From positions 1 through 23,259 of the forward strand of contig JBOFWM010000077.1 of NCBI GenBank assembly GCA_051653625.1: a stretch of DNA of 23,259 nt, written 5' to 3'. The stretch comes from SFDP01 sp051653625 (lineage in GTDB: Bacteria > Bacillota > Clostridia > Lachnospirales > Lachnospiraceae). Numbering within the stretch: the stretch's first letter is position 1; the number at the start of each line of letters is the position of its first letter. Positions 1 to 7,473 of the stretch are shown one piece after another. The position numbers and the translations under genes are program-made. A model generated the notes under the pieces. The model was not told where the DNA came from. It saw only the letters and a list, made by a program, of their open reading frames with translations, and searched no databases.

Positions 1-301
1 TAATAATGGTTTGATTCCATCATCAATCAGTAGTTTTGCTATTGCTGGGGTTTTATAACCTGCATCTGCAACAAGAATATCAATTCCTATATTTTTTATT
101 TTATCGTATAACCCTTTAAATGTTCTACTATCGTGAAGAGACATCTGTTTCCTGAGAATATTTTTCACACACTAAATCATAAATGAAATTCCAATTAATT
201 GCTTTATCAATAATCCGAAGTAGATGATTTTGTGGTACCATATCATCCATGCATAAAAACTGTATTTGTTCTCTTTTTTTATCAGCATCTTTAGTCATCA
301 T
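1..301 (-). pseudogene. IS1182-family transposase remnant, internally deleted and cut by the window edge
   Basis: Read on the minus strand from an ATG at 301 (preceded by GGCGGTG), the first frame gives a 57-residue N-terminus containing IQFLCMDDMVPQNHLLRIID and then stops at a TAG (128-130). About 5 codons before that stop, another frame becomes meaningful: it encodes HDSRTFKGLYDKIK, then VADAGYKTPAIAKLLIDDGI, and continues past position 1. From memory of the family, the first piece is the extreme N-terminus of an IS1182-type DDE transposase. The second is the catalytic-core region that normally lies well over a hundred residues further on. The join at about 130-150 therefore marks an internal deletion plus frame change, and the gene cannot make a working transposase. 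The right end of the element was not located. The family call is fairly confident; the size of the deletion is inferred. Confidence 0.75.
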
Positions 302-397
302 AGTATTTCACCGCCTATATTTGATACCTCTATTATACCAAAAAAGAGCTAAAAAGTCTTGTATTTACTGATATTTCGGCAACTATGACAAGAAAAA

Positions 398-461
398 TCC
401 AGGGCATTTGCCCTGGACTTTGTCTACAGCCTGAGTCTGTGCAACTGCACAGACTTTTTTT
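398..461. terminator. Two back-to-back hairpins forming a bidirectional terminator
   Basis: Hairpin one is TCCAGGGCA (398-406) pairing with TGCCCTGGA (409-417). On the minus strand it is followed by TTTTTCTTG, so it can end minus-strand transcription coming out of the acetyltransferase gene. Hairpin two is AGTCTGTGCA (434-443) pairing with TGCACAGACT (446-455), a perfect 10-bp stem. On the plus strand it is followed by seven T (455-461), so it would stop transcription entering from the transposase side. The stop codon of the acetyltransferase (460-462) overlaps that T tract. Confidence 0.75.
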
Positions 462-1026
462 ATAAATAACGTACGTTATTGATATAGTGTTTTTCGGGAA
501 ACATAGTTCTATAAATAGAATCTACTTTTGTAAAATAATTAGGAACCTCAGGACTTTCTAAAATAGGCAAATAATATACCAAGTATGTCACACCAAATAT
601 CTTGGTGCGCAACTTTGTATCAATACATTTATTAGATTCGTAAAAATGTGTTCGTCTTTTTCTGATTTGAAATATGTGATCAGTATTTGCTAAAGCGGGA
701 TCTTCAGACTCAATAAAAATACCGCAAAAAGTAGGGTAAGTTTCTTTTATTAACATAAGTAATTTTGAGCCATAACCAAAACAGCGATATTCTTCTAAAA
801 CTGCAAAATAATCGAGTAGAAGTGTATTTGAAGAATGATCAATTACAAAAAAAGCAAATCCGATTAGCGATTCTTTTTCATAAAATCCTAATCCACAATA
901 GTGCTGTTTATGATAGAGTGTTTGAATTGCAGAGATAGGTTTTAGTTCATCCTTTGGAAAATATTGTGTTCCATATGTTTCATAAATACTTACAAGTGTT
1001 GAGAAATCTAAAGTAGTTGCTTGCAT
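460..1026 (-). CDS. GNAT-family N-acetyltransferase
   Basis: A 188-residue protein with the GNAT fold signature. The strand LLDYFAVLEEY leads into R81-x-x-G84-x-G86 (RCFGYG), the acetyl-CoA pyrophosphate-binding loop of motif A, followed by a helix. It should transfer an acetyl group from acetyl-CoA to an amine; the substrate cannot be told from sequence. The last 50 residues (a FPEKHY motif near the C-terminus) are not diagnostic to me. It is cytosolic, with no signal peptide. It starts 12 bases after the stop of rqcH on the same strand and has its own AAAGGA site 6 bases before the ATG, so it is probably the last gene of an rqcH transcript. Transcription would end at the 398-417 hairpin. 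Confident for the fold, not for the role. Confidence 0.8.
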   Translation of the reverse strand: MQATTLDFSTLVSIYETYGTQYFPKDELKPISAIQTLYHKQHYCGLGFYEKESLIGFAFFVIDHSSNTLLLDYFAVLEEYRCFGYGSKLLMLIKETYPTFCGIFIESEDPALANTDHIFQIRKRRTHFYESNKCIDTKLRTKIFGVTYLVYYLPILESPEVPNYFTKVDSIYRTMFPEKHYINNVRYL

Positions 1027-1038
1027 AAAATCCTTTCT

Positions 1039-2775
1039 TTATTCTACTTGAGTCAGAGAAGAAATATCTGAATCTGTAATAAGTGAATAATTTGTGTGAT
1101 AAATTACAAAACCTGGTTTAGACCCAGATGGTTTTTTTACATGTTTTTTCTCAATATAATCAATTTCTAATTTCTCACTACCACGTCCTTTGGAGTAGTA
1201 AGCAGCTAATTTTCCAGCTTCTACATATGCAAGATCAGGAATTTCTTCACCAATTGATTTTAGAATGACGTGAGAACCTGGAATTCCTTTTGCATGAAAC
1301 CACATATCATTTCCAGTTGCAAATTTAAATGTTAATTCTTCGTTTTGTAAATTATTTTTTCCAACATAAATATGATACCCATCTGTACTAATATAATGAA
1401 ATGGCTTATTGGAATATTTTTGTTTTTTTACATGACTTTTTCTTTTTATAAATCCACTTTGTGTTAATTCTTCTTTTATTTCTAATAAGTCTTCTTCTTT
1501 TAAAGCAATATCAAGCGCTGTTTGTATGGAATCTAAGTAATCAATTTCTTCTTTTACTTGTTTTGTAAGTTCTAAAAGAGCAGTATAAGTTCTTTTTAAT
1601 TTTGCATATTTTTCAAAATATTTTTTTGCATTTTCAATTGCAGATAAATCCGGATCTAAAGGGATTGTTATTGTTTCGTTTGTATAATAATTCAATGCAT
1701 CCATGGATTTTGCATTTGGTAAAACGTTATATCCATATGTTGTGATCAATTCACCGTAAACCTTATATAAATCACGTTTTTTTGTGTCCTCCATTTGTCG
1801 CAACTGTAAATCGTATTTTTTAACATTACGTTCTAAGGAAATTTGTACGATTTTTCGAAGATCAATTGATTTTTGACGAATTCGTGTATATTTATTTTTT
1901 TCGTCGTAATATGTCTCAAGTAAAGTGGAAATAGAATCGTATTTTTTTATCTCTTCTTGAGGGTGTGAAGTAAGAAAAAGACAAGAATATTCAATTGGCT
2001 TTCCAGTGGAATATAAAATACAAGGTGTATATGTTTTTTCTTTTATTTGATTTAAGATAGTAGAAAAATGTGCCCACAAATATTCAATATCATTTGGTGT
2101 GAGTGCTTGTGTTGATAAATCTGTATTTCCACCACTTCTATAACAAATTTCATGAGAAATTTGAGGTGAAAATCCATTATAGTTTGTATAAAAAAATTTA
2201 TAGCAATCCATTGATTTTTGAGTAATAGTATTTATGAAATTCTCTTTTGTTTCAAGAAATGGATCGATTTTTTTCGTGGTTGAAGGGACAAAATAAGGGC
2301 GTCCTGGTAATACTTCACGAAGAGAGCTAATTGCTTGAGATATATGTTTGATGCTATCGATAATCATAAAAGTATCATTTGTGAAAATAATATTGCTGTG
2401 TTTTCCCATTAACTCGATAATTAAATATTTTCTGCACAAATCCCCTAATTCATCTAAATGCTCAATTTCAAACTTAAGAATTCTTTCAAATTCAGGTTGT
2501 TCAATTTTTGTGATTCGCCCATTTCCTATATGCTTTCTAAGAAGCATGCAGAAATTGGGTGCGGTAAGAGGACTTGTTTTGTTCGTGTTTGTTAAGTATG
2601 CAAGTGGAAGAGAAGCGCTTGCAGACAATACAAGTCGGTATGTGCCTTGCGTATTTTTTATTGTGATAAGAAGTTCGTCAGGTTCAGGTTGTGCAATTTT
2701 TTGAATACGCCCTCCTAAAATATGTTCTTCAAATTCATTTTTTAAACATGAAATTGTAATTCCATCAAATGCCAT
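1039..2775 (-). CDS. rqcH: RqcH/NFACT ribosome quality control factor (FbpA, YloA family)
   Basis: 578 residues, the usual NFACT length. The N-terminal NFACT-N domain (about 1-210) begins MAFDGITISCLKNEF and contains MGKHSNIIF at 123-131. A long central coiled-coil/HhH stretch (about 290-440) follows. The C-terminal NFACT-R domain has the signature DMWFHAKGIPGSHV at 490-503. RqcH binds 50S subunits carrying stalled peptidyl-tRNA and directs C-terminal alanine tailing so that the stuck peptide is degraded. Older annotations call it fibronectin-binding protein. The motif that is Asp-Arg at 97-98 in Bacillus subtilis RqcH (from memory) reads Glu-Arg here. The ribosome binding site GAAGGAG precedes the ATG. 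In B. subtilis the orthologue yloA lies close to yloC; here a LysR/MFS pair sits between rqcH and yicC. Confidence 0.93.
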   Translation of the reverse strand: MAFDGITISCLKNEFEEHILGGRIQKIAQPEPDELLITIKNTQGTYRLVLSASASLPLAYLTNTNKTSPLTAPNFCMLLRKHIGNGRITKIEQPEFERILKFEIEHLDELGDLCRKYLIIELMGKHSNIIFTNDTFMIIDSIKHISQAISSLREVLPGRPYFVPSTTKKIDPFLETKENFINTITQKSMDCYKFFYTNYNGFSPQISHEICYRSGGNTDLSTQALTPNDIEYLWAHFSTILNQIKEKTYTPCILYSTGKPIEYSCLFLTSHPQEEIKKYDSISTLLETYYDEKNKYTRIRQKSIDLRKIVQISLERNVKKYDLQLRQMEDTKKRDLYKVYGELITTYGYNVLPNAKSMDALNYYTNETITIPLDPDLSAIENAKKYFEKYAKLKRTYTALLELTKQVKEEIDYLDSIQTALDIALKEEDLLEIKEELTQSGFIKRKSHVKKQKYSNKPFHYISTDGYHIYVGKNNLQNEELTFKFATGNDMWFHAKGIPGSHVILKSIGEEIPDLAYVEAGKLAAYYSKGRGSEKLEIDYIEKKHVKKPSGSKPGFVIYHTNYSLITDSDISSLTQVE

Positions 2776-2828
2776 AGTTTGTCTCCTTCGATATAATTTA
2801 TTGATGTTAGGCGTTTATAGATTGCATT

Positions 2829-3698
2829 TTATAATATAGTTAGAAATTTTTGGATACAAGGATTTGTAGTAGCTTTCCATGCACAAGACACGGTAAAAAA
2901 TGTTTCATATCCTTCCAGTTCAATAAATTTCACATTTTCACTAGCATAACGTTGCATATGCTTTGCTAAAATGGAAACACCCATTCCACATTCAATCATC
3001 AACATTACACTATTTAAAGTATTTACTTTGTATGATATTGTTGGAAAAAAATTATTTTCGATACATATATTTGAAATTAATGAATAGTCTCTTGTGGAAA
3101 CTTTGGGGTCGATTACGACAAAATGTTCTTCGGCAAATAAATCAATAGTTATGTGACTGCGATTTGCATATTTGTGAGATTGATTAACGACCATACACAT
3201 TTTATCTGTATAAATTGTTTTTTTAGAAAGTTTTGATATTTTTTCCAATTCATAATCAGGTAAAAATGCAAGATCAATTTCAAAATTATCAAGTGCATCT
3301 ATTAGTTGGGGATAGGTATAGTCGGTCAATTTTAGCTGAATATCAGGATATGTAGACTGAAATTTACAAATGATTTGTGGTAGTTTATGCATCATTGCAG
3401 AACCAAGAAAACCTAAATGAATAATTCCGCTAATTCCAGACTGAACTAATTTGGCTTTTAAGATAGAAGAGTTATAGTGGGACATTGTTTTATTCATTTC
3501 GTGAAACAACATTTGACCAGCTGGAGTTAATTTGACAGTACGTTTATTTCTCTCTAAAAGTGTAACACCAATATCTTGTTCAAGGCTTGTAATCATTTTA
3601 CTAAGATTAGGCTGTGTCATATACAAAAGATCAGAAGCTTTTGTATAATTTAATGTTGTTGCAAGCATTAAAAATGCATTTATTTTTTGAAAATTCAT
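2829..3698 (-). CDS. LysR-type transcriptional regulator
   Basis: 289 residues from the chosen start. The N-terminus MNFQKINAFLMLATTLNYTK, followed by SDLLYMTQPNLSKMITSLEQ, is the classic LysR winged helix-turn-helix. A linker and a substrate-binding domain of two alpha/beta lobes follow (about 90-289). The ATG at 3698 is preferred because GAGGAAG lies just upstream. A longer reading to 3833 would add 45 residues with no ribosome binding site, running across the promoter region and into the divergent gene. The gene is transcribed away from the MFS transporter, the usual arrangement when a LysR protein controls its neighbour in response to the transported compound and also represses itself. 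The effector is unknown. The stop is 53 bases from the rqcH start, with no clear terminator between, so read-through into rqcH is possible. Confidence 0.9.
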   Translation of the reverse strand: MNFQKINAFLMLATTLNYTKASDLLYMTQPNLSKMITSLEQDIGVTLLERNKRTVKLTPAGQMLFHEMNKTMSHYNSSILKAKLVQSGISGIIHLGFLGSAMMHKLPQIICKFQSTYPDIQLKLTDYTYPQLIDALDNFEIDLAFLPDYELEKISKLSKKTIYTDKMCMVVNQSHKYANRSHITIDLFAEEHFVVIDPKVSTRDYSLISNICIENNFFPTISYKVNTLNSVMLMIECGMGVSILAKHMQRYASENVKFIELEGYETFFTVSCAWKATTNPCIQKFLTIL

Positions 3699-3750
3699 TA
3701 CATCTTCCTCATTTGTTATTACTGTGATAATATATTGGAATTTTACGGAT

Positions 3751-3770
3751 ATAGTTACATGTGTTACTAT
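3751..3770. promoter_or_regulatory. Probable LysR operator between the divergent regulator and transporter
   Basis: ATAGTTACA and TGTTACTAT form an imperfect 20-bp dyad. Sixteen of the 20 positions match on rotation. It lies in the 110-bp space between the LysR start and the MFS start, about 40 bases upstream of the transporter. LysR proteins typically bind T-N11-A-type dyads in this position. The assignment to this LysR is inferred from symmetry and location. Confidence 0.5.
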
Positions 3771-3808
3771 ATTAGCATAAGTAAATATATATGAAAAGGG
3801 GAAGGATA

Positions 3809-5089
3809 ATGAAAAGTACGAAAAAGAATTCAATTTTTAACTTTGGGGTAAGTGGTTGGATGACAATAATTTATTGCCTACTAATGTTTTGGTTTTATGT
3901 GGGAATGGTAAATGATGGGTCAAATTTTACTGCACCAGCAGTTGCAGAAAGATTAGGTGTTGAAAAGGGGGTAATTTTAAACCTAAATTCTGTGGCAGGT
4001 ATTGTAGGTATTTTGTTTTTTGTAATTATTGGACGTTTAAATCATAAGATTGGTGCACGCCTTACTTCGGGTATCTTTATTATTGTTGCAGCGTTAGCAT
4101 ATATGGCTATGGGTAACTCGAATAATGTTATCATGTATGCAATATCTATGTGCTTTGTAGTTGGTGGAATTATGTCAGCAGGGTATATTGCTGGTGGTGC
4201 ACTTGTTGCACAATGGTTTCCTAAAAAAAAGGGGATCGTTATGGGATATACTACAATGGGACATAATCTTGCTTCAGCATTTTATGTACCACTTATAGGA
4301 TATTTAGTAGGAACAAGAGGGATTCAAATAGGGGTAATACCTATTTCGATGGCAGCTATTTGTTTAGGTGTTTTGGGATTGGTTTTCATACGAAATACAC
4401 CACAAGAACGAGGTCTTAATCCGGATAATGTATCTGACGAAATCTATAAAACAGAGTATTTTTTAGGGGATGATGATCAAGATGGTGGATGGACAACAAA
4501 AAAACTATTAAGTCTAAAAGAAACATGGCTTGCGGCAATAACAACAGGATTTTATCAAATTTGTTCAGTAGGAGTAATGACACAACTTGTAAGCCGTAAT
4601 GTTGAATTAGGATTTACCGTAAATACAGCAGTAGCAATAATGACAGTGCTTGCATGTGTTGGTGTTTTTGGGTCATGGTTAATTGGAGTTTTTGATGATA
4701 AGTTTGGAACAAAACGTACAATGATGGGATTTGGTATTTGGTACGGAATTGCATTAATTTGTAATATAACAGAAATAAGAGTTCTTGTATATGTATCACT
4801 TTTTATGATTGCAATCGGAATTGGGGGATCAGCAAACTTTACAACATCTTTACCAGCATCTATTTTTGGAAGACATGGATTTGCAAAAATAAACAGCGTG
4901 TTATTTCCTATTCAAGGTGCAATAACAGCATTGTGTTTTGCAGTTAATGGAGTAGTATCTTTAATAACAGGTAGTTTAAGAATGTCATATGCCGTTTTTG
5001 CAAGTATTGCTTTTATTAATGTTATTTTAGTTTCTTTAATCACGGATAGAAAGTACAATAAAGATTTTCATGTTAATGACACTATGTAA
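3809..5089 (+). CDS. MFS transporter, oxalate/formate antiporter (OFA)-like
   Basis: 426 residues with about 12 hydrophobic membrane segments in two halves, separated by a charged central loop (about residues 200-235, ending DDDQDGGW). The loop after the second segment carries GRLNHKIGAR, a form of MFS motif A. The general layout, with an N-terminal GWM start and a GAITALCF-type C-terminal half, resembles the OFA branch that exchanges small carboxylates; the true substrate cannot be read from sequence. The ATG at 3809 is used because GGGGAAGGA precedes it. The in-frame ATG at 3791 lies upstream of that site and would use no recognisable one. It is divergent from the LysR gene, which probably regulates it, and ends before a strong hairpin at 5166. 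MFS is certain; OFA is moderately sure. Confidence 0.8.
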   Translation: MKSTKKNSIFNFGVSGWMTIIYCLLMFWFYVGMVNDGSNFTAPAVAERLGVEKGVILNLNSVAGIVGILFFVIIGRLNHKIGARLTSGIFIIVAALAYMAMGNSNNVIMYAISMCFVVGGIMSAGYIAGGALVAQWFPKKKGIVMGYTTMGHNLASAFYVPLIGYLVGTRGIQIGVIPISMAAICLGVLGLVFIRNTPQERGLNPDNVSDEIYKTEYFLGDDDQDGGWTTKKLLSLKETWLAAITTGFYQICSVGVMTQLVSRNVELGFTVNTAVAIMTVLACVGVFGSWLIGVFDDKFGTKRTMMGFGIWYGIALICNITEIRVLVYVSLFMIAIGIGGSANFTTSLPASIFGRHGFAKINSVLFPIQGAITALCFAVNGVVSLITGSLRMSYAVFASIAFINVILVSLITDRKYNKDFHVNDTM

Positions 5090-5165
5090 AAGCGGTTTAA
5101 GAATATAATGTATCTTGATCGTATTTTGGTTAAAGTGAATAATGATAATACATAGAGAAACATGT

Positions 5166-5193
5166 GCGGATAGGTTAAACTATCCGCTTTTTT
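5166..5193 (+). terminator. Rho-independent terminator after the MFS gene
   Basis: GCGGATAG (5166-5173) pairs perfectly with CTATCCGC (5180-5187) across a six-base loop, followed by six T. It lies 76 bases after the MFS stop and separates this unit from the yicC promoter. Confidence 0.85.
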
Positions 5194-5239
5194 ATTGGAA
5201 AATAAAAAGGAAAGATAGGATAGAGAAATAACGTTTATC

Positions 5240-5268
5240 TTGACTAAGATAATAGAGTATTCTATAAT
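5240..5268 (+). promoter_or_regulatory. SigA-type promoter of the yicC-remA-gmk-rpoZ operon
   Basis: TTGACT (5240-5245) and TATAAT (5263-5268) are separated by exactly 17 bases. Transcription would start near 5275, about 45 bases before yicC. A 14-bp perfect palindrome, CAAGAAATTTCTTG (5282-5295), follows immediately and would lie at the very start of the transcript. Confidence 0.75.
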
Positions 5269-5318
5269 GGAATGAAGTACGCAAGAAATTTCTTGTGTGA
5301 GAAAGGTAATGTAGCCCA

Positions 5319-6197
5319 ATGATGAAAAGCATGACAGGGTTTGGCCGCTATGAGCTAAGTGACCAAAATCGAAAATTTATTGTAGAAATAAAATCCGTAA
5401 ATCATAGATATTTAGATTTGAATATTAAAATGCCTAAAAAACTTAATTTATTTGAAGGCGAGATTCGTTCTTTTCTGAAAAATAAAATCATGAGAGGAAA
5501 AGTTGATGTTTTTATTTCTTATGAAGATACAAGTGCACAGGCAATAAGTGTGAAATATAATTCTCATGTTGCTGCGGAATATGTAGCGAATATACGAAAA
5601 ATGGCAGAAGAATTTAATTTGGGAAACGATTTATCTGCTTCATCCCTTTCAAGATATCCAGAGGTTTTGGTTATGGAAGAACAGGGTGTAGATGAAGAAG
5701 GATTATGGAATACATTAAAGCAAACATTAGAAGGTGCTATAGAATCTTTTGTATTAACAAGAGAAAAAGAGGGAATGACTTTACAAAATGATCTTTTAGA
5801 AAAGCTAGAAGGTATGCTAGTTAATATTAAGATATTACAAAAAAGAACTCCTGATATTGTTACAGAATATCGATTTAGACTTGAAGAGAAAATTCGTGAA
5901 CTACTACAAGATGCAAGAGTAGATGAAAATAGATTGATTATGGAAACGACTATTTTTGCAGATAAAGTTTGTATAGATGAAGAAATTGTACGTTTGAAAA
6001 GTCATATAGAACATACAAAAGAAACATTAATACAAGGTGGTTGTGTAGGAAGAAAGTTAGACTTTATTGCCCAGGAAATGAATCGTGAAGCAAATACGAT
6101 ATTATCAAAAGCTACAGATATCGAATTATCTAATTGTGCAATAGAACTCAAGACTGAAATTGAAAAGGTACGAGAACAAATTCAAAATTTAGAGTAA
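5319..6197 (+). CDS. yicC: YicC/YloC family endoribonuclease
   Basis: 292 residues, normal for the family. The N-terminus MKSMTGFGRYE is the family hallmark, followed by VEIKSVNHRYLDLNIKMP in the YicC-like N-terminal domain. The C-terminal DUF1732 region (about 210-292) holds the conserved LDFIAQEMNREANTILSKA. YicC proteins are reported to act as ring-shaped endoribonucleases that influence small RNA turnover; E. coli YicC affects RyhB stability. The start has two adjacent ATG codons (5319 and 5322); GAAAGG lies about 12 bases upstream of the first. It is the first gene of an operon with remA, gmk and rpoZ, in the same order as Bacillus yloC-ylzA-gmk-rpoZ. Confidence 0.92.
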   Translation: MMKSMTGFGRYELSDQNRKFIVEIKSVNHRYLDLNIKMPKKLNLFEGEIRSFLKNKIMRGKVDVFISYEDTSAQAISVKYNSHVAAEYVANIRKMAEEFNLGNDLSASSLSRYPEVLVMEEQGVDEEGLWNTLKQTLEGAIESFVLTREKEGMTLQNDLLEKLEGMLVNIKILQKRTPDIVTEYRFRLEEKIRELLQDARVDENRLIMETTIFADKVCIDEEIVRLKSHIEHTKETLIQGGCVGRKLDFIAQEMNREANTILSKATDIELSNCAIELKTEIEKVREQIQNLE

Positions 6198-6227
6198 AAT
6201 GAGATGTTTAAAAGGATGGAGAGCACT

Positions 6228-6485
6228 ATGAATCATTTGATTCACATAGGATTTGGCAATCTTGTAAATAAAGAAAAAATTATTGCAGTTGTAAGCCCTG
6301 ATGCGGCACCAATTAAGCGACTCGTGCAACATGCAAAAGAAAAAGGTATTGCAATTGATGCAACACAAGGAAGAAAAACAAAGGCTGTATTGATTATGGA
6401 AAATAGCCAAATTGTATTATCGGCACTTCTTCCGGAAACAATTGCAAGTAGAGCGAAGGGAGAAAAAATAGAAGATGAATCCTAA
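6228..6485 (+). CDS. remA: RemA-like DUF370 regulatory protein
   Basis: 85 residues. The N-terminus HIGFGNLVNKEKIIAVVSPD and the segment IDATQGRKTKAVLIM are typical of the DUF370/RemA (YlzA) family. In B. subtilis RemA is a DNA-binding activator of biofilm matrix and osmoprotection genes that forms higher-order rings. Whether it controls matrix genes in a clostridial host is unknown. The ATG at 6228 is chosen over the one at 6204 because AGGATGGAGAG precedes it and the family starts here. The gene lies 30 bases after yicC, and its last 11 bases overlap the start of gmk, so the two are probably translationally coupled. Confidence 0.88.
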   Translation: MNHLIHIGFGNLVNKEKIIAVVSPDAAPIKRLVQHAKEKGIAIDATQGRKTKAVLIMENSQIVLSALLPETIASRAKGEKIEDES

Positions 6486-7089
6486 AGGAATTCTTATTGT
6501 GGTATCAGGATTTTCAGGAGCTGGTAAGGGAACTTTGATGAAATCATTACTGAGCACTTATGATAATTATGCATTATCTACTTCAATGACAACAAGAGCT
6601 ATGCGAGAAGGAGAGTTGCATGGAAAAGAATATTTCTTTGCTACAAAAGAAGAATTTGAAGAAAAAATACAAAAGAATGAATTAATTGAATATGCAAGTT
6701 ACTGTAATAATTATTATGGAACACCAAAAGCATATGTAGAAGAACAATTAGGGAATGGACAAAATGTTATTTTGGAAATTGAAATCCAAGGGGCACTTAA
6801 AATAAAAGAATTATATCCAAATGCATTATTGCTTTTTATTATGCCACCATCAATTGCTATCTTGAGAGAGCGATTAATTGGAAGGGGAACTGAGACAGAA
6901 GAAGTGATTCATGAGCGATTAAAGCGTGCTACGGAAGAAGCATGGGGAATTGAGGAGTATGATTATATTGTGATAAATGATGATTTGCTTACATGTACAG
7001 AGCGAATTCACCATATAATAGAAAGTGCAAAATGTGTACCAAAGAGAAATCAAGAGTTTATTGATCAGATTAGAAAAGAGCTAGAATAG
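6475..7089 (+). CDS. gmk: Guanylate kinase
   Basis: 204 residues, full length. The P-loop is GFSGAGKGT (12-20). The GMP-binding region contains STSMTTRAMREGE and GKEYFFATKEEF, and the lid region contains RLIGRGTETEEVIHERLKRA. The enzyme converts GMP plus ATP to GDP plus ADP, on the only route to GTP from salvaged or newly made GMP, and lowers GMP levels during (p)ppGpp responses. Its ATG lies inside the end of remA (11-base overlap), with AGGGAG about a dozen bases upstream within remA. rpoZ follows after 20 bases, a very widespread gmk-rpoZ pairing. Confidence 0.97.
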   Translation: MNPKGILIVVSGFSGAGKGTLMKSLLSTYDNYALSTSMTTRAMREGELHGKEYFFATKEEFEEKIQKNELIEYASYCNNYYGTPKAYVEEQLGNGQNVILEIEIQGALKIKELYPNALLLFIMPPSIAILRERLIGRGTETEEVIHERLKRATEEAWGIEEYDYIVINDDLLTCTERIHHIIESAKCVPKRNQEFIDQIRKELE

Positions 7090-7109
7090 CCATAGAGAGG
7101 AGATTAAAG

Positions 7110-7352
7110 ATGTTACATCCATCATATTCAGATTTAATGCAAGTAGTAAATAGTGGGGTAGAACCAGGAGAGGCAAAAGTTGTAAATAGTAGATATTCGA
7201 TTGTAATGGCAACTTCAAAGCGTGCAAGACAAATTATTGCTGGTGATGAGCCATTAGTATATGCAGGAAATAAGAAACCATTATCTGTTGCTGTAGAAGA
7301 ATTAAACCAAGGTGAAATAAAAGTTCTAAGTGATGATGATACAGACGAATAA
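7110..7352 (+). CDS. rpoZ: DNA-directed RNA polymerase omega subunit
   Basis: 80 residues. The signature includes SRYSIVMATSKRARQI, with the omega helix near 28-43, and an acidic C-terminus (DDDTDE). Omega binds the beta-prime subunit and helps RNA polymerase assembly and stability. GAGAGGAGATTAAAG precedes the ATG. It is the last gene of the yicC operon and is followed by a long-stem terminator-like structure. Confidence 0.93.
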   Translation: MLHPSYSDLMQVVNSGVEPGEAKVVNSRYSIVMATSKRARQIIAGDEPLVYAGNKKPLSVAVEELNQGEIKVLSDDDTDE

Positions 7353-7376
7353 GTTAAGATAATTTATTTGATAAAT

Positions 7377-7433
7377 AAAAGAGAAATTTCGAAATTACTT
7401 TATGAAAGTGTTTTGAGTATTTCTCTTTTTTTA
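7377..7433 (+). terminator. Terminator after rpoZ with a structured loop
   Basis: AAAAGAGAAAT (7377-7387) pairs with ATTTCTCTTTT (7419-7429), followed by more T. The large loop contains a second small stem, ACTTT/AAAGT. The 5' arm also belongs to a competing palindrome, ATTTCGAAAT (7386-7395). It lies between rpoZ and rimO, where no clear promoter is visible, so partial read-through into rimO is plausible. Confidence 0.65.
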
Positions 7434-7473
7434 AGAAACGAAAGAAATAAGAAAAGTGAAAGGTTGAAGAAAA

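Noticed and set aside
465..480. Perfect 16-base palindrome AATAACGTACGTTATT
   Set aside because: It falls within the last codons of the acetyltransferase gene. Without a second copy or promoter context it is more likely chance.
2348..2704. 118-codon open frame on the plus strand inside rqcH
   Set aside because: It lies fully antisense to a well-supported gene, has no family resemblance and no ribosome binding site; AT-rich antisense frames are often open.
3699..3833. N-terminal extension of the LysR protein
   Set aside because: No ribosome binding site at 3833. The extra residues would cross the divergent promoter, and the family start with GAGGAAG lies at 3698.
5068..5319. 83-codon minus-strand frame between the MFS gene and yicC
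   Set aside because: It runs through the MFS terminator and the yicC promoter and has no recognisable protein pattern.
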